This document shows, in pieces, positions 47,021-57,150 of a stretch of 64,000 nt of DNA; within the stretch, counting starts at the first letter, position 1, and every line of letters begins with the position of its first letter. Where the stretch lies: contig OY821521.1 of NCBI GenBank assembly GCA_963682025.1, positions 168,796,556-168,860,555 of the forward strand. The letters are read 5' to 3'. The notes under the pieces are model-generated. The model did not search any database and had not been told where the DNA came from. It saw nothing but the letters and a program-made list of their open reading frames with translations. Source of the stretch: Cordilura impudica (lineage: Eukaryota > Arthropoda > Insecta > Diptera > Scathophagidae). A program made the translations under genes and the position numbers.

Positions 47021-47033
47021 TGCATAAACATAG
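47021..47033 (+). repeat. Target-site duplication of LINE-3 (right)
   Basis: TGCATAAACATAG, identical to 45602-45614. Confidence 0.9.
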
Positions 47034-47052
47034 GTAGTTGTAATGGTAAGCA

Positions 47053-48070
47053 GGTGCTGAGTACTTAGTCCCCAATGAACAAATTCCCCAAAAAAAATTT
47101 AACTTATTCCCCAAAAAATTGGGGAATAACTTCACGATGAACAAATTCCCCAATTTTTTAAAAAAATTTCCCCAAAAGAAATGATCGAATTCCCCAATTT
47201 TTCTAAAATCGAAAAAGAAAATGAACTTACTCCCCAAATTCATTCTTAGATTTTTACATATTTTTATTTAATGAATTTTGTTAAATATTTATTTAATTGA
47301 AAATTTGCATACTGATCTCAATACTTGTCCTGCCATAAACGCATTTAAAATTTATATTCTTTTCAAATGCATTATTTCGGTGCTTTATCTCACATCCATG
47401 ACATATCTTGCAATTCTTGCACGGTAAAAACCTACGATTGCATTAATAGCAATTTGCGTTTTCTTATCCATCAAAATGCTAAATTACCGGAAATTGGCGA
47501 TTAAAATAAGTTGACGACAACTGCGCGGCAGTACGGAAGTGGCTGCCAAGCGCACGGAACACAGCTCAGTGAAAAGCCTTATGATAAATTTTAACTACAT
47601 ATGTATGTGCTATAATTACCTGTTGCTCCAAATAGGCCACACATATACTACAAGCAGTTGCTTAAAGTAACCTTGCGGCACAAATTTTAAACATCGCATC
47701 CATTTTCCTTTTTTGATGATCACTAATTGAATGAAGTAATTCAATTTTTAAAAGTTCTAATTCCTTTGAATAGCAAACGTTTCCGCTATATTTGATATTT
47801 ACAAAGTAAATAAACTACAAAATAGAAACTAAACCGGTTTCGCAGCTTATTTTTGAAGCATTTTTGCTCTAGCGTCTTATAAAAAAATGAATTTAGCCCA
47901 CAAACTTCTAAATTAAAAAAAGGAAAAATTTTAAATTTAAATAAAAAATTAATTTATTCCCCAAAAACGTAAAAAACTGGAAAATTTTTCATCATGAACA
48001 ATAAAAATTTTTGGGAAGAAATTTAATTTTTTTGGGGAATTTGTTCATTGCGGACTAAGTACTCAACGCC
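47053..48070. mobile_element. 1,018-bp TIR element with 9-bp direct repeats
   Basis: Termini GGTGCTGAGTACTTAGTCC and, inverted, GGCGTTGAGTACTTAGTCC continue through CAATGAACAAATTCCCC at both ends. TGGTAAGCA occurs at 47044-47052 and 48071-48079. A 9-bp duplication suits Mutator-like elements; a hAT origin (8 bp) is the alternative. The subterminal regions contain many TTCCCCAA/TTGGGGAA words. No transposase is readable. Confidence 0.85.
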
Positions 48071-48114
48071 TGGTAAGCATAATAAACTATATTTCAAGTC
48101 AAAGCCATTTAGAT

Positions 48115-48143
48115 CCCAGGCAAGACCGGGTAACAACAGCTAG
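48115..48143 (+). other. Helitron 3' hairpin plus CTAG
   Basis: CCCAGGCAAGACCGGG (bulged stem), 9-nt spacer, CTAG, then T. It closes the Helitron relic. 48144-49264 is AT-rich with a short (CA)n run near 48450 and no gene. Confidence 0.65.
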
Positions 48144-49264
48144 TTTAAAATATATTTAATATATTCTGCAGAAAATACAGTTTTGTTTGAAAAAACAGAA
48201 AGAATTTAAATACTCGTATATTGCTCTCCTGCTATATCATTGTTTTGATCTCTGATTAAGTTTCATTCGAATGAAACTCTTTTAAAAAATACTTTTGATA
48301 TTGTATAAATTAATAAATAATTTTATTTTTGGAAAATTTATTTATATGCTTTTGTTTTACACACACATAGCAGACAATTTAGTACAAATGCATGAGAATT
48401 TACGAGTGTATGCATGACATTTAATAGAGAATTTTTATGCTTTTAACACACACACACACACAGACATTTACACAGAATATCCTCTTTCCTTCTCTGACAA
48501 TGATTGCAAGAGTTTTAAATGTTGAATAACAAAAAGTTTTTATTTATTTTTTAGAAAACTACTAATGTACTAAATAAGTTTTACAAAAAAAAAAAAATGT
48601 CTATTTGTTGCTTGATTTTTTTTTTCTATAAATTAAATTAAATTCGAATTGATATTCAGGTATATTGAAATGAATACCTTTTCATTATTTAATGAAATAT
48701 TTAGATAATGAATGTTAGAGAAAAGGAAATATTTGTTTATTATACAAAACAAAACAAAAAAAAAAAAAAAATTATATTTAAGAAATTAAAACTTAAATTG
48801 GATTATTGAAGGATAAGACTATTTAATTATTTAGTTTGTAGTACATATTGTTTGATTTTTTCTTTTAAAGAAATTTAGAAAACATTTATTATTTTGTATT
48901 GAAAATGCCCTCAATTTCACAAACAAAAATATAGTAAAGCGCCTGTATGAATCTCGGGACCCTATAATCGTATCAAAATAAGCAAATATATAGTGACTAC
49001 CAAAACAGTTAATGTTACAATAACTATCAAATCCAATTTCACAATACAATCACAAAAACAGCGTAAGCGAAAATCGGTATGAAGTATATGTAAATGTATT
49101 GGTGTATTTAACCGCCGAGTTCGCTGTCTGTTTAGCAAAATCACAAATCTTTTTCGTTAATTTTAAAAATTAAAGCTATTGACCGCTAGGTGTGCTGTGA
49201 GTTTAAAAAGCTGAATATTAGGAAAATTTTGAAGAAGTCAAAAATAAACTTAGGTGTTTTTTTA

Positions 49265-49633
49265 ATTACTACACCTTTTCCAATTTTATTTCAGAAAACA
49301 TCAACTGAATTTCAAAAAGTATCAATTGTGTTTCAGATTGATTTGATTGATTTTCAGAAAATATCAATTGTATTTCAGAAAGTATCAATTGTATTTCAGA
49401 AAACATCAATTGATTTTCAGAGAGTATCAATTGAATTTTAGAAAACATCAATTGAATTTCAGAGAGTATCAATTGTGTTTCAGAAAACATTTATTGATTT
49501 TCAGTAATAATCAACTGTATTTCAGAAAGCACCAATTGATTTTCAGAAAGTATCATTTATATTTCAGAAAATATCAATTGAATTTCAGAAAATATCAATT
49601 GAGTTTCCGAAATTATCAAATGTATTTCAAAAA
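49265..49633 (+). repeat. 21-bp minisatellite (TATCAATTGTATTTCAGAAAG)n, left part
   Basis: About 17 units of 21 bp. The period is a multiple of three, so open frames on both strands (REYQLNFRKHQLNF on one) are artefacts. The array is interrupted by family A copy A10 and resumes at 50437. Confidence 0.92.
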
Positions 49634-50436
49634 CAAGTTAGAAAATTATAGTCGGTCTAGACCGACTATATGATACCCTATACCATGCGTTTAGAAACCC
49701 TATCTCTTAGGCCCAACTAACTGGACATAGAAAATAAGCAAAAACCAAATTTGAGTGGGATTTTTATCATTTTTTTTTGGCTGCAGATATGAAAAAGTTC
49801 ATATCGGATGCTATATCTATATGGGAACTAGGTCCAAAAATGGACCGATCCTGACCTTGGTTGGTAACGTCTCTTGTATTTTGCAAAAACACATACAAAC
49901 AAAATTTGAGAAGAATCAATGCAATATTTTTGTTTTTTAATAGATTTAAGTGAATATCGGGAAGCAGCTCTATATGGGGCCAAAGGGATCATTTTTGGCC
50001 TACTCATTAGTGGATGTAATGAATGCATACAAACCCAATTTGAGTAAGATCTATATGACGATTTGGATCTTATGGCAATTTATGTCGATTTTATAGGGGT
50101 AATTTGTATGGGGGCTAGGTCTAAACATGGACCGATTCCCACCAATTTCAATAGCGTTCATCCCATGGCCGATAAGAGCTTATATGCCAAATTTCACCCA
50201 AATATATTCATATTTGCGATCTGCAGTTTGATTACAAGGTTTACATGGACACACAGACGGACGGACGGACGGACGGACGGACGGAGGACGGACGGACGGA
50301 CATTGTTAAATCAACTCAAAAAGTGATTCTGATTCGATCGGTATAATTAAAGATGGGTCTGGGTCAAATATTTTTGGTTGTTACAAACAGCAGCACAAAG
50401 TCATTATACCCAAACCACATAGTGGTATAGGGTATA
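49634..50436 (-). mobile_element. Family A element, copy A10, inside the minisatellite
   Basis: A complete minus-strand copy with a 48-bp GGAC-type tract (about 50256-50300). The array resumes in phase on the other side (…ATTTCAAAAA | TTATCAAATG…) without a duplicated target. Confidence 0.95.
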
Positions 50437-50590
50437 ATTATCAAATGTATTTCCGAAATTATCAAATGTATTTCATCAATTATGTAATGTATTTCAGAAA
50501 AGATGAAATGTATTTCAGAAATTATTAAATTTACTTCAGAAAATATGAATTGAATTTAAGAATTTATCAATTGAGTCTCAGGAAAATAGT
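50437..50590 (+). repeat. 21-bp minisatellite, right part
   Basis: Degenerate units TTATCAAATGTATTTCCGAAA and similar continue the array after A10 and fade near 50590. Confidence 0.85.
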
Positions 50591-50662
50591 CAGAACGCTA
50601 TATTAAAATATATTTTTTTAAGTATTACACTGGGTGTGTAATATTTTTTGAAAACTACATAT

Positions 50663-50918
50663 CGTCACTTAAAATGCAGAAGGCCGTAACTAATATTTTT
50701 ATTTTTTTACGGGAGAAGCAAAAAACATTATAAAACAAAAACTACTTTAAACTTAATACCCAAATTTTAGAATCAAACAGAAAAATAAAGACAGATTTTT
50801 ATTTATGGAAACAAATTTATGGTAAAATTGTAGTTTTTAATTAAAAGGCCGTAATTACAATACAAAAGGTCAATTTTGAACTTTTTGTTAGTTACGGCCT
50901 TTTGCATTTTAGGTGACG
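50663..50918. repeat. 256-bp inverted-repeat element
   Basis: CGTCACTTAAAATGCAGAAG…GGCCGTAACTAA at 50663-50693 is matched in reverse by TTAGTTACGGCCTTTTGCAT…TTTAGGTGACG at 50888-50918, with two mismatches in 31 bp. A further AAGGCCGTAATTAC lies inside at about 50846. It could be a MITE or a hairpin transcript source. No target duplication is obvious. Confidence 0.75.
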
Positions 50919-51119
50919 TTATAAACGTGTTTTTTTTTTTCAAAACGATGACTTCAAAATCTGTCAAAATTCTATCCTGGTTTTTATATTGCAGCTGATT
51001 AATAAATGAAGTCCTAATCTTATTTCGATTAAAAGACAGCCCTTGATAGTTTATTTTCCAGTGCATAGCAACTAAGTCCAAATATTGCTAAACATTTTCT
51101 GCGACTCCAAATCACTAAT

Positions 51120-51275
51120 ATAAAATGTTCCTGAAATATGTTTTCTGAAATATATTTGATACTTTCTAAAATTCATTTTGATGTTTTCTGAAATGTAGTT
51201 AAGTATTTCTGAAAATCAATTGATGCTTTCTGAAATACAATTGATACTTTGTGAAATACAATTAATTCTGATTTT
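51120..51275 (-). repeat. 21-bp minisatellite, inverted segment
   Basis: Units such as TTTCTGAAATACAATTGATAC are the complement of the array at 49265-50590, so the array is inverted relative to it. A still more worn stretch of the same kind lies at 62570-62830. Confidence 0.8.
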
Positions 51276-51767
51276 TTTTTTTACTTTGTTTTATTTTGGA
51301 AATAAAAGTTATAAATTATAAACTATTAAAAATAAACCAGCAGACTCCAGCCCTCGAAATTCGAGTGCAAATTCTAGGAAATTTTATTTTTTCTTTAAAT
51401 AAAGACCCTAAAAGTATGCTAATCAATTATAGTCATTTCAGAAATCAACACTAAAGCCGATGGCACAATGAATACGTTGCGTCCTATAAGTCGAATTTTT
51501 CGACTGACAGAAAAGTAGTTTACGTGCATGCGCAATGTCTGATGGCAGAATGAACACGTTACGGCGAATACGGCGCATACGGCGAATGCGTTCGTACGTC
51601 GAAGTTAAAATGTTTTCAACTTTCGACGTATACATTGTACGTTTGACAGCTGATATATGTTATTATAAAGTGCAGCAGCTTAACGGCAGTAAATACATAT
51701 ATATTGTAATAAAATATAGATAAAAATCAAAAGTTTAACTTTGTAATGAAATTTTTTTATATATTAG

Positions 51768-51872
51768 ATGGAAGAACGTTTAATATGTGCGGTGCATGAG
51801 CATCCGTGCCTATTCAACAAAACTTATAATTTAATAGACATAGTTATAAAATACACTATGCAAAAAAGGTGA
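51768..51872 (+). pseudogene. MADF-type DNA-binding protein, N-terminal fragment
   Basis: MEERLICAVHEHPCLFNKTY is followed by NLIDIVIKYTMQKR and a stop. It matches the start of a MADF (Adf-1-type Myb/SANT-like) domain, in which a LI.AV..HPCLY pattern opens helix 1. The second gene of PIF/Harbinger elements commonly encodes such a protein, which helps the transposase bind and enter the nucleus. The frame ends at the edge of an inserted TIR element (from 51868), so this fragment is truncated by insertion. Confidence 0.65.
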
Positions 51873-52261
51873 CCAGTTTTTGTACAACAGGTAATTCATC
51901 CTTGCTCGTAGAGCTTAACTATGTTTGGCAATAATGTAGATAAGAATCCGTTGAATAAATGTAATTAATTGCCTTAACATTTTTAAAAAATAATAATACA
52001 AATTTATATATATATTAATTGTTGTACTTATTAACACTTTATACGAAAAAAATCCCTTTTTACTGGAAAAAAATAATTTTTTCGTATAAATATTTCAAAA
52101 AATTATTTTTTTCGCATATAATCAAAAAAGTGCAGCGAAAACGGCTTCTTTTCGCATTAAACGTTTAAAATGTTTATTCATTGGTTTCTTTGCTACATAA
52201 TTCCTAAACATAGTTAAGTGCTATGAGTAAGTCGGAATTACCTGTTAAAATTGGTCACCAA
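51868..52261. mobile_element. 394-bp TIR element inside Harbinger
   Basis: GGTGACCAGTTTTTGTACAA…CAGGTAATTC and, inverted, GGTGACCAATTTTAAC…AGGTAATTC continue through CTTAACTATGTTT on each side, giving arms of about 55-60 bp. It interrupts the MADF-like frame. Flanks are A-rich, so the target duplication cannot be measured. Confidence 0.75.
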
Positions 52262-52530
52262 ATTAGCCAAACCGAGTATAGGGTTTTACTACACTTTGAT
52301 AGTAGAATCGAACCTATACTGTCAAGTCCATGTGCTTTTTTCACTGCTGCACTGTAAACTTTTTAACCATTTTATTTTTATCAGATTTTATTTATAGCTG
52401 GATTTCGCAAATATAAACATTAAGATATTTCTCGAGCTTAAAGCATGGACAGGTGCATTATTGGATGTCCTGATGGTTAACCCCCTTAATCCTGGAATCA
52501 TATTGTCTCATTATATTGGTCCACGTAGTT

Positions 52531-52695
52531 TTATAGGCAGTATGTATTGTCATGCCTTTTTATGAAATTATGCAAAACGACTGTGGCTTTGTGAATTTTT
52601 TCTGCATTTTTGGGGTTCATTTGCAGTGGAGATAGAAGTATTTTCCATCGTGCTGTTAGAATTCCAAAAGCATTTTCGATGGCACGACCTTCGAC
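52531..52695 (-). pseudogene. PIF/Harbinger transposase, C-terminal exon
   Basis: A 54-codon open exon starts VEGRAIENAFGILTARWKIL, continues LSPLQMNPKNAEKIHKATVV and has LHNFIKRHD before the stop. The RxIENAFGIL.ARW block with the following LHN is the DDE_Tnp_4 signature, and its Glu should be the third catalytic residue. Upstream on the minus strand TTTGCCTTTTTATGTAG forms a plausible 3' splice site at 52696. The first two catalytic Asp should lie in sequence now missing. Confidence 0.8.
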
Positions 52696-53265
52696 CTACA
52701 TAAAAAGGCAAATAATAGCAAATCACTAATAATAAAAAAAAATTTTATATTATCAGTCGCCATTATCTCCAGATATTTTCGCGCTTCATTTAAACATATA
52801 ATGCTTAACACTATTTTAAGGGTGTCTTCTATTTCCATTTTTATTTCAAAACAAATCCAAACTTTCAAATTCAATTTTAATTTGTATAAAAAATGTCAAC
52901 ATTAGCAGCTGATTTCATTTCTAGCCATACGGTGCCTTGCAATACGGCCAGTACGTTTGATAAGTCGACTTATCGGATACAACGTATTCATTGTGCCATC
53001 GGCTTAAAAACAAACTCATTTTTATTACAAACACATTAACAAATTTAATAAAGACACACATAGCATTGTATAATTTTATGTATGTATGTGTTAGTAGCAA
53101 CTTTAAATGCAATTTACTCAAAATAAAGGAAAAGATTAAAAAATCTGTAAATCTGCAAAACCGCTAAAAAGAAATACCTTTCAAATATTATACGCTTGGT
53201 AATAATCGGCATAAACGGTAGAACAAAACATCAGTCACAAGAAATCGCCTAGCCTATTAATATTT

Positions 53266-53400
53266 TTATTTAAATTATACCCTTTTGTAATAATTGTAAC
53301 TTAAATCCCACTATAGTCTAACACTGTAACTTAAAAGAATTTATTCGTGTTGTGTTAGAATTACAATAAAATTAAATAAATAAATAAAAAATAAATAAAC
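53266..53400 (+). other. LINE-like 3' tail
   Basis: A stretch ends in AAAATTAAATAAATAAATAA-type repeats, resembling the LINE-1 3' tail (15655-15690). No coding is attached. Confidence 0.35.
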
Positions 53401-53419
53401 TATTAAATTACAAATTCGA

Positions 53420-56400
53420 ACCATTTTTAAAAAAGTAAATTTTCTTTAAAAAGTACACATTCTTAAAAAGTTCCGTTTATTAAAGAATTACATTTTCTTT
53501 AAAAAATTATTTTTCTCAAAAAAACACATATTCTTAAAAAGCCCCTTTTCTTAAATAATATCTTTTCTAAAAAGCAAACATTTTATTAAAAAAGTGCTTT
53601 TTCTTATAAAAATTAACTTTCCTAATTAATAAATTTTGTTTAAAAAGTACCTTTTCATAAAAAATCACATTTACTTACTTTTCCTAAAACAGGACCTTTT
53701 CTTAATAAAGTATATTTTTTTAAAAAAGTACCTTTTCTTATAAAACTACCTTTTCTTAAATATTTACATATTCTTAAAAAAGTACCTTTTCTTAGGAATT
53801 GTATTTTCTTAAAAAGGTAAGGTACCTAAAAAAATACCTTTTCTTAAAAAAGTACAATTTCTTAAAAAAGTAAATTTTCTTTAAGTACTACACTTTTTTA
53901 TAAACTTTATTTTCTTAAAAATGTGTCTTTTCTTAAAAAAGTACATTTTCTTAAAAAGTAAATTTTCTGAAGGAAGTACTATTAAAAAAAATTTAAATTT
54001 TCTTTAAATATAACCTTTTCGTTATAAAGTACCTTTTCTTAAAAAAAGTATATTTTCTTAAAAAAAAGACACTTTCTTAAAAAAATATCTTTTGTTAAAA
54101 GTACTTGCTCTTCAAAATGTAAATTTTTTTCAAAAACTACGTTTTCTGAAATAGTACCATTTCTTAAAAAGTAAATTTTCATATAAAAGAAAATTTTTTC
54201 AGAAAAACTATCTTCTCTATTACATTTTCCTTAAAGAAGCAACTACCTTTTTAAAAAGTAATTTTTCTTAAAAAGTACATTTCCTAAAAAATTTTCATTT
54301 CCTTAAAAAAGAAAATTTTCTGAAAAGTTCCCTTTCTTAAAAAGTACATTTTCTTAAAAACCGTAAGTTTTCTTAAAGAAGTACTTTTTCTTAAAAAAGT
54401 ACCTTTTGTTGAATAAGTACCTTTTCTTAAAAGAGTACCTTTTCTTAAAAAAGTACCTCTTCTTAAAAAATACCTTTTCTTAAAACGTACCTTTTCTTAA
54501 AAAGAAATTTTTCTTAAAAAAAACCGTTTCTTAAGTACTAACTTAAAAAAGAACATTTTCTTAAAAAAAGTCATTTTCTTAAGAAAGTAATTTTGTTAAA
54601 AAAATAAATTTTCTTAACAAAGCACTTTTTCTTAAAAAATTACCTTTTCTTACAAAAAACAGTTTCTTAAAAAAGTACATTTTCTTAAAAAAAAGTGCCT
54701 TTTTTAAATAAGTACCTTTTCTTAAAAGAGTGCCTTTTCTTTAAAAAGTGCCTTTTCTTAAAAAGTACCTTTCCTTAAATAAGTACAATTTCTTAAAAAA
54801 GTAAATTTTCTTTAAGTACTACACTTTTTTATAAAATTTATTTTCTTAAAAATGTGTCTTTTCTTAAAAAAGTACATTTTCTTAAAAAGTAAATTTTCTG
54901 AAGGAAGTACTATTAAAAAAAATTTAAATTTTCTTTAAATATAACCTTTTCGTTATAAAGTACCTTTTTTTAAAAAAAGTATATTTTCTTAAAAAAAAGA
55001 CACTTTCTTAAAAAAATATCTTTTGTTAAAAGTACTTGCTCTTCAAAATGTAAATTTTTTTCAAAAACTACGTTTTCTGAAATAGTACCATTTCTTAAAA
55101 AGTAAATTTTCATATAAAAGAAAATTTTTTCAGAAAAACTATCTTCTCTATTACATTTTCCTTAAAGAAGCAACTACCTTTTTAAAAAGTAATTTTTCTT
55201 AAAAAGTACATTTCCTAAAAAATTTTCATTTCCTTAAAAAAGAAAATTTTCTGAAAAGTTCCCTTTCTTAAAAAGTACATTTTCTTAAAAACCGTAAGTT
55301 TTCTTAAAGAAGTACTTTTTCTTAAAAAAGTACCTTTTGTTGAATAAGTACCTTTTCTTAAAAGAGTACCTTTTCTTAAAAAAGTACCTCTTCTTAAAAA
55401 ATACCTTTTCTTAAAACGTACCTTTTCTTAAAAAGAAATTTTTCTTAAAAAAAACCGTTTCTTAAGTACTAACTTAAAAAAGTACATTTTCTTAAAAAAA
55501 AGTCATTTTCTTAAGAAAGTAATTTTGTTAAAAAAATACATTTTCTTAACAAAGCACTTTTTCTTAAAAAATTACCTTTTCTTAAAAAAAACAGTTTCTT
55601 AAAAAAGTACATTTTCTTAAAAAAAAGTGCCTTTTTTAAATAAGTACCTTTTCTTAAAAGAGTGCCTTTTCTTAAAAAAGTGCCTTTTCTTAAAAAGTAC
55701 CTTTCCTTAAATAAGTACAATTTCTTAAAAAAGTAAATTTTCTTTAAGTACTACACTTTTTTATAAAATTTATTTTCTTAAAAATGTGTCTTTTCTTAAA
55801 AAAGTACATTTTCTTAAAAAGTAAATTTTCTGAAGGAAGTACCTTTAAAAAAAATTAAATTTTCTTTAAATATAACCTTTTCATTAAAAAGTACCTTTTC
55901 TTAAAAAAGTACATTTTCTTAAAAAAAGACACTTTCTTAAAAAAATATCTTTTGTTAAAAGTACTTGCTCTTCAAAATGTAAATTTTTTTCAAAAACTAC
56001 GTTTTCTGAAATAGTACCATTTCTTAAAAAGTAAATTTTCATATAAAAGAACATTTTTTCAGAAAAACTATCTTCTCTATTATATTTTCTTTAAAGAAGC
56101 AACTACCTTTTTAAAAAGTAATTTTTCTTAAAAAGTATATTTCCTAAAAAATTTTCAGTTTCTTATAGAAGAAAATTTTTTTGAAAAGTTCCTTTTCTAA
56201 AAAGTACATTTTCTTAAACCACGTAAGTTTCCTTAAAGAAGTACTTTTTCTTAAAAAAAGTAACTTTTGTTGAAAAAGTACCTTTTCTTAAAAGAGTACC
56301 TTTTCTTAAAAAAGTACCTCTTCTTAAAAAATACCTTTTCTTAAAACGTACCTTTTCTTAAAAGGAAATTTTTCTTAAAAAAAAAACGTTTCTTAAGTAC

Positions 56401-57150
56401 TAACTTAAAAAAGTACATTTTTAAAAAAAAAGTCATTTTCTTAAGAAAGTAGTTTTGTTTAAAACATACATTTTCTTAACAAAGCGCTTTTTCTTAAAAA
56501 ATTACCTTTTCTTAAAAAAAAACAGTTTCTTAAAAAAGTACATTTCTTAAAAAAAGTACCTTTTTTTAAATAAGTACCTTTTCTTAAAAGAGTGCTTTTT
56601 CTTAAAAAAGTGCCTTTTCTTAAAAAAGTACCTTTCCTTAAATAAGTAACTTTTCTTAAAGCAGTACCGTTTCTTAAAAAAGTAAATTTTCTTAAAAAAG
56701 TGAGTTTTTCTTATAGAAGTACAAAAAGTAAAAAAATGGTAACTTTTCTTAAATAAGTACCTTTTATTAAGAAAATACTTTTTCTTAAAACGTAACTTTT
56801 CTTAAAAAGAAATTTTTCTTAAAAAAAACCGTTTCTTAAGTACTCTCTTAAAAAAGTACATTTTCTTAAAAAAAAATCATTTTCTTAAGAAACTACTTTT
56901 GTTAAAAAAATACATTTTCTTAACAAAGCACTTATTCTTAAAAAATTACCTTTTCTTAAAAAAAACTGTTTCTTAAAAAAGTACGTTTCTTTAAAAGCTA
57001 CATTTTCTTAAAAAAGGTACCTGTTCTTGAAAAAGTGCCTTGTGTTAATAAATTGATTTTTTAAATGCCTTTTCTTAAAAGGTATATTTTCTCAAAAAAA
57101 TTATATATTATTAAAAAAAGTACCTCTTCTTAAAAAAGTACATTAAAAAT
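53420..57150 (-). repeat. 18-bp minisatellite array, inverse orientation, with 932-bp higher-order repeat
   Basis: Units AAAAAAGTACCTTTTCTT are the complement of the array at 1-3785. The landmark TTAAGTACTACAC recurs at 53881, 54812 and 55744, giving a period of 931-932 bp. The first two blocks are nearly identical over their whole length and the third differs by scattered changes. The landmark is absent beyond about 56680, where only the basic 18-bp unit continues. Confidence 0.93.

Larger units (their letters stand above)
37720..48143 (+). mobile_element. Autonomous Helitron relic, dismembered by nested insertions
   Basis: The 5' end is A|TCTATATATATAAAATTC followed by a TGTT run. The 3' end is a bulged hairpin (48115-48130), the spacer TAACAACAG and CTAG (48140-48143), then T. 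Between them on the same strand lie the N-terminal part (42337-43520) and the C-terminus (45405-45557) of a Rep/helicase-type protein. Helitron-like non-coding blocks (TTTTCAAC…CTGAAATTTGGTACACA) occur both left (37780-37980) and right (41840-41940) of LINE-2. That the two ends belong to one element is an inference from order, orientation and the tidy target duplications of the inserts. Confidence 0.65.
51455..53004. mobile_element. PIF/Harbinger transposon, 1,550 bp, with TAA target duplication
   Basis: Termini AGCCGATGGCACAATGAATA continue CGTTG at both ends (25 bp perfect, about 39 bp with mismatches). TAA is duplicated at 51452-51454 and 53005-53007. PIF/Harbinger elements make 3-bp TWA duplications and carry two genes, a DDE transposase and a MADF/Myb-like protein; relics of both are here. 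An imperfect extra copy of the terminal word (CTGATGGCAGAATGAACACG) lies inside at about 51540. Confidence 0.88.
51337..53265 (-). mobile_element. Small Helitron family C, copy C4, split by Harbinger
   Basis: The 3' side is 51337-51451: CTGG end, 12-nt spacer and a perfect CTCGAAATTCGAG hairpin at 51353-51365. The 5' side is 53008-53265. Together they align with C3. The 5' TC is lost or mutated. The gap between is exactly the Harbinger element. Confidence 0.8.
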
